NCBI GenBank assembly: GCA_012999515.1
Contig: JABEEB010000001.1
Location: forward strand, 310,001 to 374,000
Direction: 5' to 3'
Length of the DNA: 64,000 nucleotides
DNA from: Salifodinibacter halophilus
GTDB lineage: Bacteria; Pseudomonadota; Gammaproteobacteria; Nevskiales; Salinisphaeraceae
A model generated the notes under the pieces. It was not told the origin of the DNA. It searched no databases and saw only the letters and a program-made list of their open reading frames with translations. How positions within the stretch are numbered: position 1 is the stretch's first letter; each line of letters begins with the position of its first letter. The position numbers were made by a program, and so were the translations under genes. Shown in pieces: positions 27,734-37,185 of this stretch.

Positions 27734-28540
27734 TCAGGAGTCGGGCTGATCGTCGTCGTTGGCACTGGTGTCGACCGACGCCGAATTGCCGTTGCGCGTT
27801 AAATCCATCAGTGGCTCGATTAGGTCCATCGGGAGTGGAAAGACGATCGTTGAGTTATTGTCGCCGGCGATGTCCACGAGAGTCTGCATATAGCGAAGCT
27901 GTATCGCCTGTGGTTCGGTCGACAGTTGTTGCGCGGCCAGCGATAGATTCTCGGCGGCTTGGCGCTCACCCTCAGAGTTGATGACCTTGGCGCGCCGGGC
28001 GCGCTCCGCTTCGGCTTGGCGTGCGATGGCCTTGGTGATGTTTTCTTCGAGATCGACCTGTTTGATCTCGACGTTGGCGACTTTGATGCCCCACGGGTCG
28101 GTGTGCTGGTCCAGTATTTCCTGGATGTCGGTGTTGAGCTTTTCACGCGAGGCCAGCATCTCGTCGAGTTCATGCTGGCCGAGCACGCTGCGTAGCGTGG
28201 TCTGGGCGAGTTGGCTGACGGCATCGCGATAATCGGCAACCTCGACCACGGCCTTGTCGGATTCGATAACGCGGAAGTACACGACCGCATTGACCTTGAC
28301 CGAGACGTTGTCGCGCGAGATGACGTCCTGCGGCGGCACATCCATGACCGAGACGCGCGTGTCGATCTTGAACATCCGCTGCAGGACAGGGACCACGAAA
28401 AACAAGCCTGGCCCTTTGACGCCGGTCATGCGACCGAGCGTAAACATCACACCTCGTTCGTATTCCGGCAGCACACGGAGTGATACCGCGATCAAGATCG
28501 CGACCAGCACGACTACGCCGACGATGATTTGCAGTCCCAT
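27734..28540 (-). CDS. SPFH/band 7 slipin-type membrane protein
   Basis: A 268-residue stomatin-like protein with one N-terminal membrane segment ([19 protein letters not shown]). The SPFH domain follows ([55 protein letters not shown]), then a coiled-coil region ([26 protein letters not shown]). It begins four bases after the stop of the NfeD-type protease gene, which identifies it as that protease's partner. The ATG at 28540 has AAGGA upstream; the longer frame runs into the protease gene. It is likely to form membrane microdomain scaffolds. Confidence 0.88.
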   Translation of the reverse strand: MGLQIIVGVVVLVAILIAVSLRVLPEYERGVMFTLGRMTGVKGPGLFFVVPVLQRMFKIDTRVSVMDVPPQDVISRDNVSVKVNAVVYFRVIESDKAVVEVADYRDAVSQLAQTTLRSVLGQHELDEMLASREKLNTDIQEILDQHTDPWGIKVANVEIKQVDLEENITKAIARQAEAERARRAKVINSEGERQAAENLSLAAQQLSTEPQAIQLRYMQTLVDIAGDNNSTIVFPLPMDLIEPLMDLTRNGNSASVDTSANDDDQPDS

Positions 28541-28544
28541 GGCG

Positions 28545-30038
28545 CTATCCTTCCAGGTGGGTCGAATTGGATTGTGGCATGGGCTCGACTTCAACGGTAA
28601 GGCCGGATACGGCAACCACCTGCGCCCGCGCATCCTGCTTGAGCGGTGTTTGCGTGCGAGCGCGCCATGATTCGCCGTGTAGCCAGACCCGACCTTCACG
28701 TTCGAATGTGCCAATCGCCACACACTCGCTGCCGATCAGCCCGCCAGTGGCTGTATGGATGCGCGCCCGTCGCGCGCGTCTGAACAGGATCGCCGTTAGC
28801 GTGAGGATACTTGCAGCTGCCAGTGCGATCACGACAATCAGTGCAATGGGCACCTGAAACGCGGCCGCCGATGTGTTCATGAGCATGACACAGCCGAATA
28901 CGAATGCCGCGGTGCCGCCGAGGCCAAGGGCGCCGAAACTCGGCACGAATGCCTCGGCAATCATGAGCGCGACGCCGAGCGCTGCCAGACCTAGGCCGAC
29001 GTAGTTGACGGGTAGCATGTGAAAGCCGTAAAGCCCGATGAATAGAGACAGGGTGCCAATCGTGGCCGGCACGGCCGTCCCGGGCGCAAATAGCTCGCCG
29101 ATCAGGCCGATGATACCGATCACGAAAAATACAAGTGCCACACTCGGCTGGGTGATAAAACCAATCAATTGGGTACGCCACCCAGGGTGTGTCTTGGTCA
29201 CCGATAAACCGGATGTGTGTAGCGTTACGCTATTGCCGTGGATTTGCAGTTGGCGACCATCCAACCGGTTCAAAAGTTCGTTTGTGTTCGGCGCGATCAG
29301 GTCGATAACGCCTTTGGATCGGGCTGTCTGTGCGCTGATGCTCGCGCCGGCGCGGACGGCATTCTCGGTCCAGTCGGCGTTGCGATCGTTGGTTTCGGCC
29401 AGGCTACGAATATAGGCCACCGCGTTGTTGACGATCTTGCGGCGCTCGGCGGTTTGGCTGTCGGCGGGTGCGTTTTGATTGGCTTTGCCGGCTGAATCCT
29501 TTGGATTCGAATTGTTGGGGTTTGATGGGTCGTTTTGCGTTGAACCGGGCGTCGTCGGCACACCGCCGGGTCCGAGTGTTACCGGCGTTGCGGCACCGAC
29601 ATTGGTCGCCGGCGCCATCGCCGCGATATCGCAGGCATACAGGATATAGGTGCCGGCACTCGCCGCGCGGGCACCGCTGGGCGCTACGTAACAGATAATC
29701 GGCACCTGACTCGCCAGCACGGTTTTGACAATCTGGCGCATGGAGCGTGCGAGCCCGCCCGGCGTGTCCAGCCGCAGAATGACCGCTGGCGCGTCCGCGT
29801 TGGCGGCGGCGGGTAGTGCGTGATTGATGTGACGCACGGTGGCCGGACCAATCGGCCCGGTGACGGCGATTTCGTGCGCGGGCTCAGTGCTGGCGCACGG
29901 GGCGTATATGCCTGCGATAGACGCTGCGAAGAACAGGATGGCGAATATGCAGCGTCGCATCGGGCAGGGCGGTGAAAGCCCGGCCGCCCGCTGTGTGTTG
30001 CCAAAAACAGGGCTGTGATCGACCGCGTTTGAAATCAC
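28545..30038 (-). CDS. NfeD-type membrane serine protease (ClpP class)
   Basis: A protein of about 497 residues. It has an N-terminal signal, then a ClpP-like protease domain with [17 protein letters not shown] and the nucleophile serine in [13 protein letters not shown], and a downstream lysine region (IAPNTNELL). An Asn/Pro/Gln-rich insert (about residues 165-200) interrupts the protease domain. Several membrane segments and a C-terminal OB-fold NfeD domain ([13 protein letters not shown]) complete it. The GTG at 30038 has AGGA six bases upstream; the ATG at 29960 would give a tidier signal peptide. Such proteases cleave stomatin-family C-termini, in line with the next gene. Confidence 0.87.
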   Translation of the reverse strand: MISNAVDHSPVFGNTQRAAGLSPPCPMRRCIFAILFFAASIAGIYAPCASTEPAHEIAVTGPIGPATVRHINHALPAAANADAPAVILRLDTPGGLARSMRQIVKTVLASQVPIICYVAPSGARAASAGTYILYACDIAAMAPATNVGAATPVTLGPGGVPTTPGSTQNDPSNPNNSNPKDSAGKANQNAPADSQTAERRKIVNNAVAYIRSLAETNDRNADWTENAVRAGASISAQTARSKGVIDLIAPNTNELLNRLDGRQLQIHGNSVTLHTSGLSVTKTHPGWRTQLIGFITQPSVALVFFVIGIIGLIGELFAPGTAVPATIGTLSLFIGLYGFHMLPVNYVGLGLAALGVALMIAEAFVPSFGALGLGGTAAFVFGCVMLMNTSAAAFQVPIALIVVIALAAASILTLTAILFRRARRARIHTATGGLIGSECVAIGTFEREGRVWLHGESWRARTQTPLKQDARAQVVAVSGLTVEVEPMPQSNSTHLEG

Positions 30039-30238
30039 GAGCTGTCCTGAGCGTCGGAGACGACCGGTCGCCTGCTTGGGCGAACGGTTTGTTACTTGAC
30101 TTTATCAGGCGCGGTGGATGGCGCGTCCATACAGTCCGATGATGCACGTGACTAATCCACGGTTGGTCCCGTGGCTTATGGCGAGTCCCTCGAGGTTAAA
30201 TTTTCAAAGGACAGATCGGATCGTTTTGCCTTTTGATT

Positions 30239-30264
30239 GACCTCGCGGCTTCAGCCGCGAGGTC
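30239..30264. terminator. Strong hairpin, possible typA terminator
   Basis: GACCTCGCGGCT-TC-AGCCGCGAGGTC is a perfect 12-bp inverted repeat downstream of typA. There is no T-run on either side, so it may be a termination or transcript-stabilising structure rather than a classical intrinsic terminator. Confidence 0.5.
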
Positions 30265-30282
30265 AGTCGATCCGCTTTCGCG

Positions 30283-30325
30283 CGAGCAGCGGCGAGCGGT
30301 TGTGGCACCGCTTCGTTGCTGCTCG
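30283..30325 (-). terminator. Imperfect hairpin after typA
   Basis: CGAGCAGC pairs with GCTGCTCG, with a second inner stem AGCGGT/ACCGCT. It ends 10 bases after the typA stop on the minus strand, so it probably belongs to the 3' end of that transcript. There is no clear T-run. Confidence 0.45.
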
Positions 30326-30335
30326 ATGGCAGGCT

Positions 30336-32180
30336 TTAGCTCGCCCGCCCCGCACGCTTGCGGTCGGCCTCGGTCAGGCCGCGTTTGCGTACACGGATTG
30401 CCGAGGGGGTGACTTCCACTAGTTCGTCGTCGTTGATGAACTCGATGGCTTCTTCCAGCGACATGCGAACGGGCGGCGTCAGGTCGATATTTTCATCGGA
30501 ACCCGCTGCGCGCACGTTGGTGAGCTGCTTGGCCTTCTGCACATTGACAGTCAGGTCGTTTTCGCGAGCGTGGATACCCACAACCATGCCTTCGTAAATG
30601 TCGTCGTTCGGCGCGATCATCATCTGGCCGCGATCCTGCAGATTGAAGATGGCGTAAGCGACGGCTTTACCGGAAGCGGTGGCGATCATGGCGCCGGCAC
30701 GGCGCTGGCCGAGCGCCGAGGATTGCATCGGTGCGTAGTGGTCGAACACGTGGGTGACGATGCCGGTGCCGGAGGTCAGGCTCATGAATTCGGTCTGGAA
30801 ACCGATCAACCCGCGGGAAGGCACGGTGAATTCAAGCCGCACGCGGCCCTGGCTGTCCGGTTGCATATCGGAGAGTTGGCCGCGGCGTTGGTTGAGCGCA
30901 TCGATCACCGAGCCCTGATGTTCGGTATCGATATCACACATGACACGCTCGAATGGTTCGCACACTTGGCCGTCGATTTCGCGCGTGACGACTTCCGGTC
31001 GCGACACCGCCAGCTCGTAACCTTCGCGCCGCATGGTTTCCAGCAGCACCGACAGGTGCAACAGGCCGCGACCGGATACGGTGAAACGATCAGCATCACC
31101 ACCGGATGCGACGCGCAGGGCGACGTTGGACTGGAGCTCTTTGTCCAGCCGTTCGCGGATTTGACGGCTGGTGAGATAACTACCCTCGAGGCCCGCCATA
31201 GGCGATTTATTGACCTCGAACGTCATGCTCATGGTTGGCTCGTCAACGGTCAGCGCCGGCAGGGATTCCGGCTGTTCCGGATCACAGAGCGTATCGGAAA
31301 TGGCCAATTGATTGCTGCCGGTAAAGGCCACGATCTGCCCGGCCGAAGCACGTTCGACTTCGACGCGATCCAGGCCGAGAAAGCCGAAAATCGATGCGAC
31401 TTTGGCGGAGCGCACACCGCCGTCGCGATCCACGATTCGGACCTGGCTGTTGGTCTGGATGCTGCCGCGGGCCACACGCCCGATACCGATCTGGCCTACG
31501 AAACTGTTGTAGTCCAGCGTGGTTATCTGCATTTGGAATGCGCCCTCATCGGCCACCGGCGGTGCCGGTACTCGGTCGACGATGGTCTCGAAAAGTGGCG
31601 TCAAATCGCCGTCGCGCACATTCTCATCGTGTCCGGCGTAGCCACTAATTGCCGAGGAGTACAGCATCGGGAAGTCGAGCTGTTCGTCGGTCGCGCCCAA
31701 GCCGTCGAACAGATCGAACGTGCGAGTCAGCACGGTATCTGGCCGGGAGCCCTCGCGGTCAATCTTGTTGACCACCACAATGGGTTTTAAGCCGAGTGCG
31801 AAAGCTTTTTCGGTGACAAAGCGGGTCTGCGGCATCGGCCCGTCGACTGCGTCGACGAGCAACAAAACGGAGTCGACCATCGACAACACGCGCTCGACTT
31901 CGCCGCCGAAATCGGCGTGACCGGGCGTGTCGACGATGTTGATGTGGTAGACCGTATCCGATCGCGGGTCGCGCCACTCGATCGCCGTGTTCTTGGCTGT
32001 AATCGTGATGCCGCGCTCGCGTTCCTGATCATTGACGTCCATGATCCGGTCGGACGCGTCCTCGCGTGCCGTGAGTGTGCCGGACTGTTGCAGCAGACCG
32101 TCAACGAGCGTTGTTTTGCCGTGATCGACGTGCGCGATAATGGCAATGTTGCGAATCGTGGCGGGCATGGCTTGTGGCAT
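30336..32180 (-). CDS. typA: Ribosome-associated GTPase TypA/BipA
   Basis: A 614-residue translational GTPase of the EF-G-like family. The GTPase motifs are [10 protein letters not shown] (G1), RGITI (G2), DTPGHADF (G3), NKIDR (G4) and a following SAIS. The BipA-specific C-terminal domain is visible in [19 protein letters not shown] and [15 protein letters not shown]. It acts on ribosome assembly and stress adaptation. Length matches the family. It stands alone, with hairpins after its 3' end. Confidence 0.95.
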   Translation of the reverse strand: MPQAMPATIRNIAIIAHVDHGKTTLVDGLLQQSGTLTAREDASDRIMDVNDQERERGITITAKNTAIEWRDPRSDTVYHINIVDTPGHADFGGEVERVLSMVDSVLLLVDAVDGPMPQTRFVTEKAFALGLKPIVVVNKIDREGSRPDTVLTRTFDLFDGLGATDEQLDFPMLYSSAISGYAGHDENVRDGDLTPLFETIVDRVPAPPVADEGAFQMQITTLDYNSFVGQIGIGRVARGSIQTNSQVRIVDRDGGVRSAKVASIFGFLGLDRVEVERASAGQIVAFTGSNQLAISDTLCDPEQPESLPALTVDEPTMSMTFEVNKSPMAGLEGSYLTSRQIRERLDKELQSNVALRVASGGDADRFTVSGRGLLHLSVLLETMRREGYELAVSRPEVVTREIDGQVCEPFERVMCDIDTEHQGSVIDALNQRRGQLSDMQPDSQGRVRLEFTVPSRGLIGFQTEFMSLTSGTGIVTHVFDHYAPMQSSALGQRRAGAMIATASGKAVAYAIFNLQDRGQMMIAPNDDIYEGMVVGIHARENDLTVNVQKAKQLTNVRAAGSDENIDLTPPVRMSLEEAIEFINDDELVEVTPSAIRVRKRGLTEADRKRAGRAS

Positions 32181-32298
32181 TGCGTTCAGGTTAACGCGCC
32201 ATTATGACATGTAAGACGCTTAGATGTGTGGCTCTCTGTCTTGCTAGTACCAACGACTGGGTTTGATCTTTCATCTTGGCGCTGTGGCGATGGTGGGA

Positions 32299-32718
32299 TC
32301 AGAGTGCGGTGTCTGGGAAGCCGTTTGCCGAGATGGTGTTGCAGAGATTGGCCCATTCACAGCCGTGGCATGCAGCTCTTACATCGCCTGCAACAAATGC
32401 CTGGCGCAGCTGGGCAACGAGCTTGGGATCGAAATCAAGCGACGCGCCGGGACGGATGGTTTGGCCTAACAGAGGTTCAACATCCCGCGCGGCGAGCCGG
32501 TCGTTTTCGACCACACGTTGTTCCAAGCAATGCGGATGCGCATTGCCTTCGAGCAGTGGGGCACAAATATCATCCGGCCCCTCGACAATTCGAACGGGTT
32601 CACAGCCTTTAATACGTTCGATAACCCGATCGTAATTCGCTATGAAATCAGCGTTGTAGCCCTTGCCAATATAGGTGAGCGTACAAAGCAGGTGATGGGG
32701 CCGAAGACAAACGCTCAA
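32299..32718 (-). CDS. DUF1284 cysteine-containing protein
   Basis: A 139-residue protein beginning with LRPHHLLCTLTYIGKGY, the signature of DUF1284. It is rich in cysteines, including a C-terminal CHGCEWANLC cluster, so metal or Fe-S binding is plausible but not shown. Its ATG overlaps the stop of bioY by 4 bp (ATGA), a tight translational coupling with a biotin importer subunit. The biochemical role is unknown. Confidence 0.7.
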   Translation of the reverse strand: MSVCLRPHHLLCTLTYIGKGYNADFIANYDRVIERIKGCEPVRIVEGPDDICAPLLEGNAHPHCLEQRVVENDRLAARDVEPLLGQTIRPGASLDFDPKLVAQLRQAFVAGDVRAACHGCEWANLCNTISANGFPDTAL

Positions 32719-33308
32719 CTTTGTCTGAGTCGGCGCTTGCCTTGCGCGATCATCGTGAGCGTGAGCGTCGCTAATCCGGACTTAAGCAGTGCGCCGAGCA
32801 GAAACGGTGTAACCCCGGTGGCGATCGCCTTGCTCGGGCCGATCATGACGGCGAGCCAAGCCGCGCCGATAGCCAGTATCGCTGCATGGCCAGCCAAAAT
32901 GTTGATAAAGGCGTAGCCGGGCCGGGATCCGTCGCAGCCGCGCTCGGCCAACCAACCGATCATCATGCTGGCCGGGATGAACGCCAATAGGTAGCCGCCT
33001 GTCGGGCCGAGAAAATGAATCAGGCCGCCGGTGCCATTGGCCAGAACGGGAAATCCGAGCGCGCCTTCAGTCAGCCAAGCCATAATGGTCAAGCCGCCGC
33101 GCCGCCAGCCGAATAGCGCGCCCACCAGCACCACAGCGAATGTCTGCATGGTGATTGGCACCGGCAACATGGGCACAGAAAGCCAAGACGCCAGTGCCAG
33201 AAAAAGTGTGCCGGCAAAGATAGCGGCGGCCTGCCACCCGATGGAACGACCCCGCCAAGTCAGAATGCTCGAAATAGGTTCGGCGGTGGATGAGTCGGAA
33301 TAGGCCAT
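32715..33308 (-). CDS. bioY: Biotin ECF transporter substrate-binding subunit BioY
   Basis: A 197-residue membrane protein with about six hydrophobic segments. The motifs VPMLPVPITMQTFAVVLVGALFGWRRG and the glycine-rich FLGPTGGYLLAF are those of BioY, which imports biotin alone or with an ECF energising module. No bioM or bioN gene lies nearby. I start at the ATG at 33308; an in-frame TTG lies ten codons upstream. I could not recognise a BirA or BioR site in front of it. Confidence 0.9.
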   Translation of the reverse strand: MAYSDSSTAEPISSILTWRGRSIGWQAAAIFAGTLFLALASWLSVPMLPVPITMQTFAVVLVGALFGWRRGGLTIMAWLTEGALGFPVLANGTGGLIHFLGPTGGYLLAFIPASMMIGWLAERGCDGSRPGYAFINILAGHAAILAIGAAWLAVMIGPSKAIATGVTPFLLGALLKSGLATLTLTMIAQGKRRLRQS

Positions 33309-33712
33309 GATGTCGGTCTCGGCGGTTTGTGGTTGCAAACAGTATCGGTGCCGGTGGCAATAGCCTTAGTTTAAGCACCGTTGCTGTCTATGACAGGTTT
33401 GTAAATCACGAACTGGCTCTGATTATGCCGCTATCGGGGCATTGGGTCTAATACGTTTAAGGCGATGCCGCGCTGCGGCTGACGAACGGTACAAACTGCC
33501 TTGATGACCGATGCGTTTTGGACGCAAGCACAAAAGTGCAGTTAGTTATCGTGAGTCGCTTGCGCCGTATTGAAGATTCGCGCCGTCCCCAGACAGCGCC
33601 GCTTGGATAGCGTAAAGATGGTCCAGAGTTTTGAGGCCCCGGTTATGCCTTGGGCCGTTGATAGCAGGGGCTCTATACGGAAGGATCTGCCAGCGGCTGC
33701 TAAAATTTGGCC
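33309..33712. other. Intergenic region between bioY and cysM
   Basis: About 400 bases with no convincing gene. It must hold the divergent promoters. The only structure I noticed is a small dyad GCCGC-GCT-GCGGC (33467-33479). Confidence 0.4.
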
Positions 33713-34612
33713 ATGACTGATTATCCGAGCTTGCAGCGCTGTGTTGGCGAGACGCCGCTTGTGCGGTTGCGCCGGCTTCCGGGCGCGACGTCGAATACCC
33801 TGTTGGCCAAGCTGGAAGGGGATAATCCGGCTGGGTCGGTTAAGGATCGGCCGGCGTATAGCATGATCCGCCGCGCGGCTGAACGCGGTGAGATCGAGCC
33901 GGGCGATACATTGATCGAGGCCACCAGTGGCAATACGGGCATCGCGCTGGCCATGGTCGCGGCCATGGAAGGCTACCGTTTGCGGCTGATTATGCCGGAG
34001 ACGGCCAGCGAAGAACGCCGCGCGACGATGCGCGCTTATGGCGCCGAGCTCATTTTGGTGAGCGCGGACGAGGGCATGGAAGGTGCCCGCGATCTGGCCC
34101 AGCAGATGCAACGTAACGGTGAGGGACAGGTGTTGGATCAATTCGCCAATGCCGACAATCCGCGCGCCCACTACGAGACCACTGCGCCGGAAATCTGGCG
34201 TGCGACCGGCGGCCGGATTACCCACTTCGTTGCGACCATGGGGACCACGGGCACTATCATGGGCTGTTCGCGTTTTTTCAAAGAACAGAACCCGGATATC
34301 CAGATTATTGGTGTGCAGCCGGCGGGCGAGTCGAGTATTCCGGGGATCCGGGCGTGGCCCGAGGCGTATCTGCCGTCGATTTTCGAGCGCGAACGTGTGG
34401 ATCGTATCGTCAATGTGGCGCAAGACGATGCCGAGTCGACCATGAAAGCCCTCGCACGTGAAGAAGGCATCTTTTCCGGACCATCGTCGGGCGGCAGCGC
34501 GTTCGGGGCACTGACCGTCGCGCGTGAGGCCAGTGATGCGACGATCGCGATGATTATTTGTGACCGCGGCGATCGCTATCTGTCGACCGGTGTGTACGAC
34601 AAGCCGGAATGA
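33713..34612 (+). CDS. cysM: Cysteine synthase B
   Basis: A 299-residue PLP enzyme that makes cysteine from O-acetylserine and sulfide or thiosulfate. The PLP lysine is in GSVKDRPA, the substrate loop is EATSGNTGIALA, and the phosphate-binding loop is TMGTTGTIMG. The sequence VQPAGESSIPGIR and the shorter length favour CysM over CysK. I take the ATG at 33713; a TTG two codons upstream is unlikely. rlmD follows after 46 bases. Confidence 0.92.
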   Translation: MTDYPSLQRCVGETPLVRLRRLPGATSNTLLAKLEGDNPAGSVKDRPAYSMIRRAAERGEIEPGDTLIEATSGNTGIALAMVAAMEGYRLRLIMPETASEERRATMRAYGAELILVSADEGMEGARDLAQQMQRNGEGQVLDQFANADNPRAHYETTAPEIWRATGGRITHFVATMGTTGTIMGCSRFFKEQNPDIQIIGVQPAGESSIPGIRAWPEAYLPSIFERERVDRIVNVAQDDAESTMKALAREEGIFSGPSSGGSAFGALTVAREASDATIAMIICDRGDRYLSTGVYDKPE

Positions 34613-34658
34613 GCGTGGTCGAGATATCGCGATTCATATCGCAGACTAGGTTGATGCC

Positions 34659-35987
34659 GTGAGTCGCCGTTCGCGGCAGAAACAACCGCACCCGCGTGGG
34701 CTAACCACGATCGTCGATTTGGCCGACAGCGGACGCGGTGTCGGGCGGGATGACGACGGTAAAGCGGTGTTTGTACGCGACGCGTTGCCGGGCGAGCAGG
34801 TCATCTATCGGCCAACGCGGCGGAAGTCTGGCTATGACGAAGCCGAGCTGGCGACGCTACTGAGCGCGACCGACGAGCGCGTCACGCCTGGCTGTAAACA
34901 CTTCGGTGTTTGCGGTGGCTGCGCGGTCCAGCACGCTAGCCCCGAGGCACAACGCGCCTACAAACAACAACAGTTGGTCGATGCGTTGACACGTGTCGGT
35001 GGCGTGACGCCCGAGGCCATGCGCGAGCCGATCACGGGGCCAGCTTGGCACTACCGTCGCCGCGCCCGGTTGGGGGTGAAATATGTGCCGAAGAAAGGCG
35101 GCACGTTGGTCGGGTTTCGCGAGCGTGGGGCGCCATTTATCGCACAGCTATCGCGTTGCCACGTGCTGACAGCGGATGTCGGTCAGCGCTTGACCGAATT
35201 GGGCCAACTGATCGACGGCCTGTCGATTCGTGAGCGTGTGCCACAGATCGAAGTCGCCGCCGCCGACAACGTGACAGCCTTGGTTTTTCGTGTGCTCGAT
35301 CCACCGAGCGAAGCCGACCATGCCCGGTTGCTTGATTTCGGGGCCCGTTTGGGTTTTTCCATCTATCTACAGCCGGGTGGTGAGCAAACCATTGCGCCAC
35401 TGGCGGCCGATGCACCGGCGCTGTACTACGACCTGCCACGATTCGAAACGCGGTTGTTTTTCCAACCCAGCGATTTCGTGCAGATCAACGCGGCTATCAA
35501 TGCGCGGCTGGTCGACGCCGTTGTGGCGGCATTGGATGTTGATGCCGATGACGCCGTGCTGGAATTGTTCGCCGGGCTTGGCAACCTAAGCGTTCCCATC
35601 GCTCGCCGAGCGGGGCGCGTTGTGGCCGTCGAAGGCGAAGAGGCGCTCGTCGCACGTGGTCGCGAGAACGCGGCATTCAATGGCGCGGCTAACATCGAAC
35701 ACCATAAGGCGGATTTGTTCGAGCCTGGCGAGGCACCCATCTGGGCGGGGCGTTATGACACCGTGGTTATCGACCCGCCGCGCGCCGGTGCGGCGCAAGT
35801 GTTGGATTTAGTGGCTGCTACCGGCGCACGCCGGGTCGTCTACTGCAGTTGTCATCCGGCTACACTCGCGCGCGACGCCGATGTGCTCGTCCATCAGCAT
35901 GGTTACTGTCTAAGCAGCGCCGGCGTGGCCGACATGTTCCCGCATACCGCACATGTCGAGTCGGTTGCAGTGTTTGACCGGCCATAA
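34659..35987 (+). CDS. rlmD: 23S rRNA (uracil1939-C5)-methyltransferase
   Basis: A 442-residue SAM-dependent RNA m5U methyltransferase. An N-terminal TRAM domain (about residues 10-68) precedes a four-cysteine Fe-S motif starting with CKHFGVCGGC. The SAM site is LELFAGLGNLS, and the catalytic region has VIDPPRAGA and the nucleophile cysteine in VYCSCHPATLARD. Length and motifs match RlmD (RumA). The start codon is GTG. Confidence 0.93.
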   Translation: MSRRSRQKQPHPRGLTTIVDLADSGRGVGRDDDGKAVFVRDALPGEQVIYRPTRRKSGYDEAELATLLSATDERVTPGCKHFGVCGGCAVQHASPEAQRAYKQQQLVDALTRVGGVTPEAMREPITGPAWHYRRRARLGVKYVPKKGGTLVGFRERGAPFIAQLSRCHVLTADVGQRLTELGQLIDGLSIRERVPQIEVAAADNVTALVFRVLDPPSEADHARLLDFGARLGFSIYLQPGGEQTIAPLAADAPALYYDLPRFETRLFFQPSDFVQINAAINARLVDAVVAALDVDADDAVLELFAGLGNLSVPIARRAGRVVAVEGEEALVARGRENAAFNGAANIEHHKADLFEPGEAPIWAGRYDTVVIDPPRAGAAQVLDLVAATGARRVVYCSCHPATLARDADVLVHQHGYCLSSAGVADMFPHTAHVESVAVFDRP

Positions 35988-36224
35988 CGCTGGTGCGGAT
36001 TACCCAGCGATTTATCCAGCAATTGGCTGCCAGCGGCATGCTGTCCTTCGGCTTTTCCTCGCAACCGGTTCGGAATCTCTTTGGTGTCGACCGAACCAGC
36101 AACTATAGCCTTGCGCTCGCACGTCGAGGCGCTTGGTATTCATACTGTTACGAGAATGGCTGATAGGGCGGCGATCCATGCCGCTATGATTTCAACGCAA
36201 CAAGAGTTTGATTGAACGCAGATC

Positions 36225-36695
36225 ATGGCAACGGAAATCGAACGTAAATTTTTGATCAGTGACGCCACTTGGCGTAACCAGACGCATGCCTCGCGCCACT
36301 ACGAGCAGGGGTATCTCTGTGGTCGCGGACCTGCCTCGATTCGCGCACGCATCGACGGCGATAGCGCGCGGTTGAATATTAAAGCGGCTGAGATTGGTAC
36401 TACCCGTGCTGAGTACGACTACGAAATCCCGCTGGCTGATGCTCGCCACATGATCGATCATATGTGTGTCGCCAGTCCGGTGAAAAAGATACGCTACTGG
36501 GTCGAACACGCGGGCCACATCTGGGAAATTGACGAGTTCGCGGGGGATAACGCACCGCTTATCGTGGCTGAGATTGAACTGGACGACGCCGACGAAGCGT
36601 TCGACAAGCCAGACTGGCTCGGCACCGAAGTAACCGACGACGAGCGCTACTACAACCACGCGTTGGCGTTGGCGCCGTATGCGACCTGGAGGTGA
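36225..36695 (+). CDS. CYTH-domain protein, probable inorganic triphosphatase or nucleotide-binding enzyme
   Basis: A 156-residue single-domain CYTH protein. The defining EIERKFL motif is at residues 4-10, and several charged strands expected to line the tunnel (RARIDGDSARLNIK, YDYEIPL, EIDEFAG, AEIELDD) are present. CYTH enzymes bind triphosphates through divalent metals. The substrate is not predictable here. It leads a tight cluster with an L,D-transpeptidase-fold gene and nagZ. Confidence 0.85.
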   Translation: MATEIERKFLISDATWRNQTHASRHYEQGYLCGRGPASIRARIDGDSARLNIKAAEIGTTRAEYDYEIPLADARHMIDHMCVASPVKKIRYWVEHAGHIWEIDEFAGDNAPLIVAEIELDDADEAFDKPDWLGTEVTDDERYYNHALALAPYATWR

Positions 36696-36696
36696 T

Positions 36697-37185
36697 GTGA
36701 GCAGTGTCCCGCGCATTACGATCGACCTCGGTCGACAACGTCTGACTCTGGAGCGCGAAGCCGTCGCGGCGCTCGAATACCCCGTATCGACAGCGGCACG
36801 CGGTGCCGGCGAGCGTAACGGCAGCAATCAGACACCGCGCGGCACGCACCGTATTCGTGCTCGAATTGGCGATGGCGCACCAATCGGCACAGTGTTCAAA
36901 GGGCGTCGACCAACCGGCGAAATATACTCGGAGGCGTTGGCTGCCGAGGCGCCGCGGCGCGACTGGATCTTGACCCGCATTTTGTGGCTGTGCGGCTGCG
37001 AGCCGGGTGTCAACCGCTTTGGCGATGTCGACACCATGCGCCGCTATATCTACATCCACGGCATGCCCGATAGCGTTGACCTTGGCCAACCCGGCTCCAT
37101 CGGCTGTATCCGTATGCGAAACGTCGACGTGATCGATTTGTTCGACCGGGTTCCCGTTGGCACGCCGGTTGATATTCATGAGTGA
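36697..37185 (+). CDS. L,D-transpeptidase (YkuD) family protein
   Basis: A 162-residue YkuD-fold protein with the catalytic signature HGMP...GSIGCIRM (histidine and cysteine present). No signal peptide is visible, which is unusual for an enzyme acting on periplasmic peptidoglycan; a cytoplasmic role in murein-peptide handling or an unrecognised export route is possible. The GTG start at 36697 follows GGAGGTGAT, a near-complete complement of the 16S rRNA 3' end. The spacing is tight. The gene starts 1 base after the CYTH stop and overlaps nagZ by 8 bp. Confidence 0.8.
   Translation: MSSVPRITIDLGRQRLTLEREAVAALEYPVSTAARGAGERNGSNQTPRGTHRIRARIGDGAPIGTVFKGRRPTGEIYSEALAAEAPRRDWILTRILWLCGCEPGVNRFGDVDTMRRYIYIHGMPDSVDLGQPGSIGCIRMRNVDVIDLFDRVPVGTPVDIHE

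Larger units (their letters stand above)
30039..30335. other. Non-coding region with two hairpins between typA and the NfeD gene
   Basis: About 300 bases with no gene. Both hairpins lie on the side nearest the 3' end of typA, and the other half presumably holds the promoter of the protease gene. Confidence 0.5.

Noticed and set aside
30570-31790. Long open frame of 406 codons on the plus strand
   Set aside because: It lies wholly antisense to typA, whose protein matches its family from end to end. The antisense product resembles nothing and reflects codon bias.
33380-33420. BirA or BioR operator upstream of bioY
   Set aside because: A half-site-like TTGTAAATC is present, but I could not find the matching second half or the BioR palindrome.
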